From Mycolicibacterium iranicum (GTDB lineage Bacteria > Actinomycetota > Actinomycetes > Mycobacteriales > Mycobacteriaceae): a stretch of 64,000 nucleotides of DNA. Positions 1 to 7,370 of the stretch are shown here, piece after piece (position 1 is the first letter of the stretch; each line of letters opens with the position of its first letter). The notes beneath the pieces are model-generated. The model was not told the DNA's origin. It did not search any database and saw only the letters and a list, made by a program, of their open reading frames with translations. The stretch spans positions 147,540 through 211,539 of the forward strand of contig NZ_LWCS01000021.1 of assembly GCF_001650495.1 (NCBI RefSeq), in the 5' to 3' direction. Position numbers and translations under genes: made by a program.

Positions 1-161
1 TGGGGTGCGTCAGCCGGGTCTATACCGATATGGGCACATTCTCCGTGGGGCCCAATGGCGTTCAGGTGATCGCCACCTACGGCGTATCCGTTGACGAACT
101 GCAAGGACGACTCGCCCCGACACTGCGACGCGTCGAGGCCCGGGAAGGGCATCAATCGTGA
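1..161 (+). CDS. CoA-transferase subunit B, C-terminal fragment
   Basis: This is the 3' end of a gene that starts before the window; the reading frame begins at base 3 and stops at 159-161. The last 52 residues contain a VYTDMGTFSVGPNGV stretch followed by YGVSVDELQ. This is the usual C-terminus of class I 3-oxoacid (beta-ketoadipate/succinyl) CoA-transferase B subunits, where IYTDLAVF and GVSxEEL occur. Such enzymes move CoA from succinyl-CoA to a 3-oxo acid in the cytoplasm. It overlaps the start of the next gene by 4 bp. With the 3-dehydroshikimate dehydratase behind it, a role in the protocatechuate/beta-ketoadipate pathway is likely. The exact substrate cannot be read from this fragment. 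Confidence 0.7.
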   Translation, partial: GCVSRVYTDMGTFSVGPNGVQVIATYGVSVDELQGRLAPTLRRVEAREGHQS

Positions 162-1972
162 CCTACACCAGAACCATTGCGACAGTGTGCCTGTCAGGAA
201 CACTTGATGACAAGCTCATCGCCGCCGCACACGCCGGGTTCGACGGAGTCGAACTGTTCGAACCCGATCTCGTCGCATCGACCATGACCCCCAGCCAGAT
301 CCGCCGCCGGTGCGACGAGCTCGGATTGGACATCGTGCTGTACCAGCCATTCCGGGACCTCGACAGCGTCGACCCCGACCAATTCGAGCGTAACCTCACC
401 CGCCTCGACCGAAAGTTCGACGTGATGTCTGAACTCGGCGTCGATCTCATCTTGGTGTGCTCGAACGCATCCGCTGACGCCGTGGCTGACATCGACCAGC
501 TGGGTCGGCAGCTCTGCGCCGCCGGCGAACTCGCTGCCCGCCGCGGGATGCGGATTGCCTACGAAGCCCTGGCGTGGGGCACCACGGTGGACCTCTGGCA
601 GACATCGTGGGAAGCGGTACGAAGCGCTGACCACCCGGCTGTGGGCCTGTGCCTGGACAGCTTCCACATTCTGTCGAAGTCCTCGACGCTGGAGAACCTC
701 TCCGAGGTCCCAGGTGACAAGATCTTCTTTCTCCAACTGGCCGATGCACCGCACAAGAACATGGACGTACTGCAGTGGAGCCGGCACTACCGGCTGTTCC
801 CCGGTGAGGGTGGGTTCGACCTCGTCGCCTTCACTGCCGCGGTCATTCACGCCGGCTACCGCGGGCCGCTGTCATTGGAGGTGTTCAACGACGTCTTTCG
901 GCAATCCGCGCCCGTCCGCACCGCGATCGATGCGGTCCGTTCACTCGCCGCGCTGGAAGCCGGGGTGGCGGGACACCGTCCACCACCGCTGGGCAAGGTC
1001 GCCTTCGTCGAGATGACCGTGACCCCGACAGCGCTCAGCGCCACCGAGAATGTGCTCTCGACACTGGGATTCGCCCGGTCGGCGACCCACCGGTCGAAGA
1101 ACGTCACCGCGTGGACACAGTCAGGGGCGACAATTCTGGTGACCGTGACTACCGAAGCGGCCGAGGAGGACGCGACCGCGATCGCCGCAGTCGGCTTCGA
1201 GACCCCTGATCCGGCCGGATTCGCTGCGCAGGCCGAAGACCTTCACGTGGCAGCGTTGCCGCGGGTGATCCGGCGCGGGGAAGCTGAATTGCCTGCCGTC
1301 GCCAGTCCCGACGGCGTCTCGGTTTTCTTCGTGTCCACCACGCAGGACTGGCGGCGAGACTTCGACAGGGTGCTGGCGATCGACGCCGCCGGCCCTCACG
1401 GCATCACCGTGATCGACCACATCTCGGTCACCGCCCCCTTCGACCGCTACGAGGAAAGCGTGCTGTTCCACAGGTCGGTCCTCGGCATGCGTACCGACGA
1501 CGTCGCCGAATATCCCGGGCCGTACGGATTGGTGCGAAGCCACCTGTTGCGTGCACCGCACGGATTCGGCGTGGCCCTGGATGGGCCGTTGCTGCGTCGG
1601 GGTCGATGGTCACCGGGTGTACAGACACCACAACATATTTCGTTCGCCACCACCGACCTTCTCGGCCTGCTGACCGAACTGCCGGCCCACACCCCGATCC
1701 TGCCGATCCCCGCCAACTACTACGACGATCTGCAAGCGCGGCTACATCTGGACGACGAGTTCGTCAAACAACTCCAGCGCCTCAACATCCTCTACGACCG
1801 CACCGCGCGCGGCGAATACCTGCATGCCTACACCACCGTGATCGGCTCACAGGTTTACTTCGAGATCGTCGAACGTAGGGGCGAGTACAGCGGTCGCCCA
1901 GTCTACGACGCTCCGATCCGGATGGCGGCCCATGTCGCCGCGCGTCGGGGACAGACCTCCTCCGATACGTGA
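158..1972 (+). CDS. 3-dehydroshikimate dehydratase, QuiC1-like fusion (sugar-isomerase barrel + HPPD-like VOC domain)
   Basis: A 604-residue protein with two parts. Residues 1-270 form a xylose-isomerase-like TIM barrel with the likely metal ligands E136, D167, Q193 and E241. Residues about 280-600 form a 4-hydroxyphenylpyruvate-dioxygenase-like double VOC region with a metal triad H421 (IDHIS), H493 (PQHIS) and E569 (FEIVE). This is the architecture of QuiC1, which converts 3-dehydroshikimate to protocatechuate in quinate/shikimate catabolism. The GTG start overlaps the upstream CoA-transferase stop, so the two are probably translated together. The function of the C-terminal VOC half is unknown to me. 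Database names for this family also include sugar phosphate isomerase/HPPD family protein. Confidence 0.82.
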   Translation: MTYTRTIATVCLSGTLDDKLIAAAHAGFDGVELFEPDLVASTMTPSQIRRRCDELGLDIVLYQPFRDLDSVDPDQFERNLTRLDRKFDVMSELGVDLILVCSNASADAVADIDQLGRQLCAAGELAARRGMRIAYEALAWGTTVDLWQTSWEAVRSADHPAVGLCLDSFHILSKSSTLENLSEVPGDKIFFLQLADAPHKNMDVLQWSRHYRLFPGEGGFDLVAFTAAVIHAGYRGPLSLEVFNDVFRQSAPVRTAIDAVRSLAALEAGVAGHRPPPLGKVAFVEMTVTPTALSATENVLSTLGFARSATHRSKNVTAWTQSGATILVTVTTEAAEEDATAIAAVGFETPDPAGFAAQAEDLHVAALPRVIRRGEAELPAVASPDGVSVFFVSTTQDWRRDFDRVLAIDAAGPHGITVIDHISVTAPFDRYEESVLFHRSVLGMRTDDVAEYPGPYGLVRSHLLRAPHGFGVALDGPLLRRGRWSPGVQTPQHISFATTDLLGLLTELPAHTPILPIPANYYDDLQARLHLDDEFVKQLQRLNILYDRTARGEYLHAYTTVIGSQVYFEIVERRGEYSGRPVYDAPIRMAAHVAARRGQTSSDT

Positions 1973-1986
1973 GGCCCTGCGGGAAG

Positions 1987-2049
1987 GCGGTTGTCAACCG
2001 CACGGCGCATTCCATTGCCAACCGCGCGCGAGGGTGCCCGAGCGGCACC
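1987..2049. terminator. Hairpins between convergent genes (possible terminator)
   Basis: Between the convergent stop codons at 1972 and 2084 there are two perfect stem-loops: GCGGTTG/CAACCGC with a one-base loop (1987-2001) and GGTGCC/GGCACC with a 5-base loop (2033-2049). There is no T-run after either, so a classical intrinsic terminator is not shown. Placement between convergent operons is the only support for a termination role. Confidence 0.3.
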
Positions 2050-2083
2050 AGATCCGCCGTGTACGAGCACGAAACGCACTGAG

Positions 2084-3289
2084 CTACCTCAGCACTCGCA
2101 CGGGGACGCTGGACCAGCCCGCGACGTTCTGCGCCGATACCCGCTTGCACTGGTCGAACATCACCTCGTAGCGCGGCATGAAGTCCAGCAGTCGCTCAAG
2201 GGCTATCGCGCTCTCCATCCGGGCGAGCGCGGCGCCCAGGCAACTGTGCACCCCGTACCCGAACCCGAGGTTCTGGGCCTCGGCGCGGTCGCGGTCGATG
2301 TCGAAGGTGTCGGCGTCGGTGAACGCGTCCGGGTCGCGGTTCGCCGAGCCGGCGAGCAGGAACACGGGTTTTCCTTCAGGGATGGTGACTCCGTGCAGCT
2401 CGATGTCTCTCATCGAACGGCGGACGTTGTACTGGTTCGGCGCCTCGTAGCGCAGCAGCTCCTCGACAGCGGCGGGGATCTTGCTGCGGTCATCGAGCAA
2501 CTTCTGCCACTGGTCGGGATTGCGTGCAAAGGTGACCGCCGCGTTGCCCACCAACTTGGTGACGGTCTCTGCGCCAGCGCCGCCCAAAAGGGTTGCAAAA
2601 CCCGCGATCTCGAAGTCATCGAGGGACTGCTTCTCGCCGTCGTCGCGCTCGATCTCGGCGGCGACCAACCTGCTGAACATGTCGTCGCGCGGTTCGGCAC
2701 GACGCTCCTGGATGATTCGGTAGTAGAGACCCATCAATTCCGCGACCGCCTGCATGCCCTCGTCGGACATGTCGATCTGACCCGGTTCCCGGCGCAGCGA
2801 GGTATCCACCCATTCACCGACCTGTCGGCGATACTCCTCCGGCACGCCGAGCATTTGCGTGATCACCTGAACAGGGAACAACGCTGAGAAGTCCTGCACG
2901 ACATCGAACGTCGCACAATCGGCCGGCGGCAGATAACGGTCGATGGTGGAGGTGACCATGGGCCGCAACGCCCCGATGGCTCGCGGCGTGAACACCTTGT
3001 TGACGAGGCTGCGCATCTGCCGATGCTCCGGAGGATCCATCATGATGATCATCTTGGCCATCAGCGGCTCGTCGGATCGCACGGTCGACAGGTCGAGACC
3101 GTATGCCGACGAATAGGTTTCGAAGTCCTTGTATGCCGCAGCGACGTCCTCGTGCCGTGACAATGCGTAGAAGTCGTGCTCCGGGTTGTAGTAGACCGGC
3201 GCTTCCGCACGCATACGCCGATAGGTCTCCCAGGCCCCGTTGAAGAATTCCTCTGAGAACGGATCGAAGACGAGATCGGTGGCCGTCAT
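2084..3289 (-). CDS. Cytochrome P450 (tandem copy 1)
   Basis: A 401-residue soluble P450. It has the I-helix GGAGAETVT, the K-helix ExxR in EELLRYEAP, and the heme-binding loop FGYGVHSCLG with the thiolate cysteine. I chose the ATG at 3289 (MTATDLVFDPF) because it overlaps the ferredoxin stop by 4 bp (ATGA); a longer open frame upstream only adds ferredoxin antiframe. It has the same length as the P450 at 3521-4726 and matches it along the whole sequence (for example DxATLLGGAGAETVTKLVG), so the two are a tandem duplication. It would hydroxylate a hydrophobic substrate using electrons from the neighbouring ferredoxin. The CYP family number and substrate are not assigned. Confidence 0.93.
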   Translation of the reverse strand: MTATDLVFDPFSEEFFNGAWETYRRMRAEAPVYYNPEHDFYALSRHEDVAAAYKDFETYSSAYGLDLSTVRSDEPLMAKMIIMMDPPEHRQMRSLVNKVFTPRAIGALRPMVTSTIDRYLPPADCATFDVVQDFSALFPVQVITQMLGVPEEYRRQVGEWVDTSLRREPGQIDMSDEGMQAVAELMGLYYRIIQERRAEPRDDMFSRLVAAEIERDDGEKQSLDDFEIAGFATLLGGAGAETVTKLVGNAAVTFARNPDQWQKLLDDRSKIPAAVEELLRYEAPNQYNVRRSMRDIELHGVTIPEGKPVFLLAGSANRDPDAFTDADTFDIDRDRAEAQNLGFGYGVHSCLGAALARMESAIALERLLDFMPRYEVMFDQCKRVSAQNVAGWSSVPVRVLR

Positions 3290-3486
3290 TCGTCTTTGAT
3301 GGCGATCGCCTGCCGAGGGCACTGCCGCACGGACTCTTTGACCTGTGCCTCGTTCTCGGGAGTCACCTCGTCCTGCAGGACGTGCAGATAGTCGTCATCG
3401 TCGAGGTGGAAAACCTCCGGGATGATGCCCATGCAGACGCCGTTGCTCTCACAGAGTTCGAAATCGACTTCGATCTTCTGAGTCAT
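3286..3486 (-). CDS. 3Fe-4S ferredoxin, P450 partner
   Basis: A 66-residue ferredoxin from the ATG at 3486; a GTG six bases upstream is an alternative start. A GGGAGAGG stretch supplies the ribosome binding site. Cysteines C12 and C18 (CESNGVC) and a late CP pair give the C-x5-C...CP pattern of mycobacterial [3Fe-4S] ferredoxins. The variable middle residue is N15 here, where many relatives have His. The gene sits between two P450 genes and overlaps the downstream one, so it is the likely electron donor for both. It is cytoplasmic and has no signal sequence. Confidence 0.9.
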   Translation of the reverse strand: MTQKIEVDFELCESNGVCMGIIPEVFHLDDDDYLHVLQDEVTPENEAQVKESVRQCPRQAIAIKDE

Positions 3487-3520
3487 CTCCACCTCTCCCT
3501 CCCGCCGTTCCCCCGAAGGC

Positions 3521-4726
3521 TCACCTCAGAACCTTCACGGGCACGTGATGAAATCCTGCGACGTTCTGCATGTTGACGCGCTGCAAACCGTCGAAATCGA
3601 CCTCATAGCGCGGCATGAAGTCGAGCAGATGGTCCAGTGCGATCGCGGTCTCCATCCGGGCCAGCGCCGCTCCCAGGCAGCTGTGGATGCCGTAACCGAG
3701 TCCGAGGTTCTGCGACTGGGTACGGTCGCGGGTGATGTCGAATGTCTCCGCGTCGTCGAACGCGCGGGGGTCGCGGTTGGCCGCAGCACCCATCAGGAAG
3801 ACGGGCTTGAAGGCGGGAACGGTGCCGCTGGGTAGGGCGACGTCCTTGACGCTGTAGCGGACGTTGTACTGGACAGGCCCGACATAGCGAAGGAGTTCCT
3901 CCACCGCCGCGGGAATCAGGTCGCGGTTCTCGAGCAGCATCTCCCATTGCTCGGGATGCTGCGCAAAGACGACCATGGCGCTGCCGACCAGCTTCGTGAC
4001 CGTCTCGGCGCCTGCGCCACCCAACAGCGTGGCGAACCCGGCGATCTCGACGTCGTCGAGCTTGCGCAGGTTGCCCTCGTCATCGGGAATCTCGGCCGCG
4101 ATGAGGCGGCTGATCATGTCGTCCTGCGGATTCAGCCGCCGTTCCTGGACCAGGCCGTAGTAATAGACGCCCGAATCGATGTTGGCCTGCATGTTGTCTT
4201 CGTCGATGTCGATCTGACCGGGCTTGCGGTGCAAACTGGTGTCGATCCAGTGGCGAACCTGCTGACGGAACTCTTCAGGGACGCCGGCCATGCGGGTGAT
4301 GACCTCGACGGGGAACGGACCCGAAAAGTCCTGGACGACGTCAAAACTGTCCGGGTCGGCCATGCTCAGATAGTGCTGGACCAGTTCGATTACGGTGTCC
4401 CGCTGGGACTGGATCGCTCGCGGAGTGAACGCCTTGTTCAGCAGACTGCGCATGTGCCGGTGATCCGGCGGGTCCATGAAGATGATGGATTTCTGCGGCG
4501 GTTCGCCCGACCGCACCATGCCCAAGTCGCAGCCGCGGGCCGAGGAGAACGATTCGTAGTCCTTGAACGCTGCGGCGACGTCGGCGTGCCGGGTCAGCGC
4601 GTAGAAGTCGCCCTCCTCGTCGTAGTAGATCGGGGCTTCGTCACGCATCCGTTGGTAGATCTCGTACGGATTGTCGAAGTACTCCTGAGCAACCGGATTG
4701 AACACCAATTTGGGCTTGGTCACCAT
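3521..4726 (-). CDS. Cytochrome P450 (tandem copy 2)
   Basis: A 401-residue P450, first gene of a P450-ferredoxin-P450 operon. It has the I-helix GGAGAETVTK, EELLRYVGP for ExxR, and the heme loop LGYGIHSCLG. The first residue of the usual FxxGxxxCxG heme signature is Leu here, while the tandem copy keeps Phe. A strong GAGGAGG ribosome site lies just before the ATG. The N-terminus (LVFNPVAQEYFDNPYEIYQRMRDEAP) closely parallels LVFDPFSEEFFNGAWETYRRM in copy 1. The substrate is unknown. A promoter with an inverted repeat lies directly upstream. Confidence 0.93.
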   Translation of the reverse strand: MVTKPKLVFNPVAQEYFDNPYEIYQRMRDEAPIYYDEEGDFYALTRHADVAAAFKDYESFSSARGCDLGMVRSGEPPQKSIIFMDPPDHRHMRSLLNKAFTPRAIQSQRDTVIELVQHYLSMADPDSFDVVQDFSGPFPVEVITRMAGVPEEFRQQVRHWIDTSLHRKPGQIDIDEDNMQANIDSGVYYYGLVQERRLNPQDDMISRLIAAEIPDDEGNLRKLDDVEIAGFATLLGGAGAETVTKLVGSAMVVFAQHPEQWEMLLENRDLIPAAVEELLRYVGPVQYNVRYSVKDVALPSGTVPAFKPVFLMGAAANRDPRAFDDAETFDITRDRTQSQNLGLGYGIHSCLGAALARMETAIALDHLLDFMPRYEVDFDGLQRVNMQNVAGFHHVPVKVLR

Positions 4727-4758
4727 GTCCTCCTCGGCGCCGCGATCAGGGCCGGAAA

Positions 4759-4786
4759 CGTTACGAAAGGCTGATTTACTGTAACG
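4759..4786. promoter_or_regulatory. Inverted repeat upstream of the P450-ferredoxin-P450 operon
   Basis: CGTTAC (4759-4764) and GTAACG (4781-4786) form perfect 6-bp arms 16 bp apart, and TTAC-T-GTAA (4777-4785) is a smaller perfect palindrome inside the right half. The site lies 33-60 bp before the P450 start codon, a typical operator position. The regulator is not identified. Confidence 0.4.
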
Positions 4787-4847
4787 AAACCAGTATGCGA
4801 CATATGGTCTCGAAAGTCAGCCGAATGGGCAATGGCGCCTTGTCGTG

Positions 4848-5639
4848 TCACGCGGTCACCGTCCTGACGAGACGATCGAGTTCGCCGAGGTCACCGCCGA
4901 GACCTGCGACGGTTTCGCGGACTACCTCGACGTCCTTACCGATGAACTCGCCGACCGCTGACACGAACTTCTCCGTTGAGCCCGCTGCCGCAACCATCGA
5001 CAGCACCCGGCTCTGGGCGCTGCCGTGCACCAGGGCGTTCAGCAAACCTTCCTCGTCGACACCGAGTCGCGACCCGAGGCGGACTCCTTGGGCCACGAGC
5101 GCTATCTGGGCCGCAAACAGCGTGTTGTTCACGAGTTTGACGATCTGACCCGTGCCTGTCGGTCCGGTGTGCAGGATCGGGTCGGCGTAACTGGCCAGTA
5201 CCGTTCGGGTGCGCTCGAACGCCGCGTCGTCCCCGCCCGCGAACAGCGTCACGGTTCCCGCCGCTATGTCGTGCGGACCGCCGCTGACGGGCGCGTCGAT
5301 GACGTCGACATGCTGGTGCGTCGACGCGATGATCTGTGCCGTCTTCGGGCTGCCGGTGGTGTGCAGGACGAGCGAAGAGCCCGGCACCATCATCGCGACG
5401 AGTTCACCGTCGAGACACAGCCGGCTCACCTGATCGTCGGTGAATAGGCAAACCACCACGACGTCGGCGCCATCGACGACGTCGGCGACAGTGGCCACGG
5501 CGGAGGCGCCCAATCCGGCGATTGCCGCACGCGTCTCCTCGGTCCTGCCCAGCGCCGTGACCTGGTGGCCGGCCCCGACGAGACGGGCCACCATGGGGGT
5601 GCCCATGCGTCCCGCGCCGACGAAACCGACCTGCGTCAT
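4848..5639 (-). CDS. 3-hydroxyisobutyrate-dehydrogenase-family NAD(P) oxidoreductase (copy 1)
   Basis: A 263-residue protein. The N-terminal Rossmann motif VGFVGAGRMGTPMV (residues 4-17) binds NAD(P). DAPVSGGPHDIAAGTVTLFAGG is the family's substrate-binding segment, and the catalytic lysine is expected in GQIVKLVNN. The family oxidises beta-hydroxy acids to semialdehydes, and members also include imine reductases. It is the last gene of the minus-strand operon that begins near 10604. A 31-bp gap separates it from a second family member, so the pair may have arisen by duplication. The substrate cannot be inferred beyond a beta-hydroxy acid or related compound. Confidence 0.85.
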   Translation of the reverse strand: MTQVGFVGAGRMGTPMVARLVGAGHQVTALGRTEETRAAIAGLGASAVATVADVVDGADVVVVCLFTDDQVSRLCLDGELVAMMVPGSSLVLHTTGSPKTAQIIASTHQHVDVIDAPVSGGPHDIAAGTVTLFAGGDDAAFERTRTVLASYADPILHTGPTGTGQIVKLVNNTLFAAQIALVAQGVRLGSRLGVDEEGLLNALVHGSAQSRVLSMVAAAGSTEKFVSAVGEFIGKDVEVVRETVAGLGGDLGELDRLVRTVTA

Positions 5640-5670
5640 CGGTGCCTTCTGCTCTCGCCGTGGTCGGCGC

Positions 5671-6489
5671 TCATCGCCTGTGGTCCATGGATTCCAGCGC
5701 CGCGTCCGCCGCGGTGAACACCGCCCCCTCAGGCGCTTTCGCGGCCGCGGCGAGGCTCGCAGCGTGCCGGACGTCCTTCTGCAGCAGCGCCCCGGCGATC
5801 GGGGCGAGACCCTCCAGCGTGCCGCCGAACATCGAGATGCTCCCGACGGCCTTGCTGGTGGCCGAACCGCGGTTGAGCACCTCGACGAGCTTGTCCCGCG
5901 GGATGCCGAGGGATTCGCCCAGTTCCAGCGTGCTGACCGCGCTGCCGAGGTTCGCGCTGAACAGCAGATTGTTCAGAATCTTGGTGTTCTGGCCGCTGCC
6001 GAGCGGACCCAGGTACACGATGGGGTCGGCGTAGGTGGCGAAGACGGGCCTGCAGCGCTCGGCGACCTCCTCGTCACCGCCGACCATCACCAGCAGCGTG
6101 CCCTGTTCGACAGCCGGCCCGCCGCCACTGACGGGGGCGTCGATGACCGAAACACCCCGTGCAGCAGCCTTTTCGGCGATCTCGCGGCAGGTGTCGGGGT
6201 GTACGGTGCTGTGGATGGCGACGACTCCCCCTTCCGCCAGGCCTGCGAGCACACCCGTGTCCCCGTAGAGCACCTCGCGGACGTCGTCGTCGCCGACCAC
6301 GCACAAGCAGACGAGATCGCTGGCCGCACCCAGCTCCGCGGGTGTCGACGCGCTCTTGGCGGGCGTGTCGGAGTAGGGCTCCAGGCTGGCCTGCCTGCGT
6401 GCCCACAGCGTGGTCTCGAAGCCCCCCTCGGCGATGCGCCGCGCCATGGGTCCGCCCTGGCTGCCCAGTCCGATGAAACCGACTCGCAT
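5671..6489 (-). CDS. 3-hydroxyisobutyrate-dehydrogenase-family NAD(P) oxidoreductase (copy 2)
   Basis: A 272-residue protein beginning MRVGFIGLGSQGGPMARR, the NAD(P)-binding GxGxxG fold. It also has DAPVSGGGPAVEQGTLLVMVGG and GQNTKILNN with the probable catalytic lysine. I chose the ATG at 6489 because it overlaps the stop of the upstream hydrolase by one base (TGATG). The open frame extends about 290 bases further upstream, but that part is antiframe of the hydrolase. It is a paralogue of the gene at 4848-5639. Two such enzymes in a row suggest either two successive oxidations or a heteromer; this is inference. Confidence 0.87.
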   Translation of the reverse strand: MRVGFIGLGSQGGPMARRIAEGGFETTLWARRQASLEPYSDTPAKSASTPAELGAASDLVCLCVVGDDDVREVLYGDTGVLAGLAEGGVVAIHSTVHPDTCREIAEKAAARGVSVIDAPVSGGGPAVEQGTLLVMVGGDEEVAERCRPVFATYADPIVYLGPLGSGQNTKILNNLLFSANLGSAVSTLELGESLGIPRDKLVEVLNRGSATSKAVGSISMFGGTLEGLAPIAGALLQKDVRHAASLAAAAKAPEGAVFTAADAALESMDHRR

Positions 6490-7370
6490 CAGCTCGCCTC
6501 CACTTGCTCCCGATCGCGGCCGTGCGCGCCCGCGATGCATTCCTCGATGAACGACAGCACCTGTCGGTGGTACTCGCCGGCCGTCAGGCCGACGCTGATG
6601 TTGTGTCCGCTGCCTGTCATCTCGTTGACCATCACCCGGGGGGCGGCGGTGAACAGCGCCGTGATCGCCGCCACGGCGTGCGGGGAAGTGTCCCAGACCT
6701 TCTCGTGGTCGGCGACGCTGAACTGCACCGGCACCGCCAGCTTCTCGGCGAGGGCGGGGAAGTCGCGACGGGCCCAATAGGCGGTGACCTCGCCCTCGTA
6801 GGCGACACCGGGCGCGGACAGCGCACCGGTCAGTACCTCGGCGGGATAGAGATCAGTGGGCTGCCACAGCAGGTCGCGCAGCCCGGCCGGACGGGATGTG
6901 GCCGTGGCCTCGCTGATGATTGCCTTGGCGGGCTCGCTGTAGCGCAGTCCAGTGCCGGCGAGTTCGACGCCGACAACGTCGTCGCGTGTCGTGGCCAGCC
7001 GCAGCGTCAGTTCACAACCAGCGGAGTGCCCCATCACGAATATTCCGGCACCCGAGGAGCCGTCGCCCATGACCTTGTCGACCGCCGCCGACGTGGCGGC
7101 CACGCGCCGGTCCGGGTCGGCGAACTCGGTGGCGTACACCGCTGACGCGCCGTAACCCGGACGATCCAGTGCGATCGCCGTGAAACCCGCTGCCGTGGCG
7201 GCACGTAACAGCGACAGGTCCGGTCGACCGGGACAGTCGAAGTACGCCGCCGAGGTTGCTCCGCCGTGCACCGCGACGATCACCGCGCGCGGCTCGGGCA
7301 CCTGCGAGACGAGCGCCGACATCGGGACGCCGTCGACGAGGACGACGCGCGGGCGCGGTGGCACGGTCAC
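6489..7370 (-). CDS. Alpha/beta hydrolase
   Basis: A 293-residue alpha/beta-hydrolase. The oxyanion-region motif is VAVHGGATSAAYF, the nucleophile elbow is GHSAGC, and a late GSGHNIS provides the catalytic histidine. A DRPGYGAS segment follows strand beta-4 as in esterases and C-C hydrolases. It overlaps the genes on both sides by 1-4 bp in the minus-strand operon and is therefore co-translated with the thiolase fusion and the dehydrogenases. It may hydrolyse an ester, lactone or CoA thioester in the same pathway. Substrate unknown. Confidence 0.88.
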   Translation of the reverse strand: MTVPPRPRVVLVDGVPMSALVSQVPEPRAVIVAVHGGATSAAYFDCPGRPDLSLLRAATAAGFTAIALDRPGYGASAVYATEFADPDRRVAATSAAVDKVMGDGSSGAGIFVMGHSAGCELTLRLATTRDDVVGVELAGTGLRYSEPAKAIISEATATSRPAGLRDLLWQPTDLYPAEVLTGALSAPGVAYEGEVTAYWARRDFPALAEKLAVPVQFSVADHEKVWDTSPHAVAAITALFTAAPRVMVNEMTGSGHNISVGLTAGEYHRQVLSFIEECIAGAHGRDREQVEAS

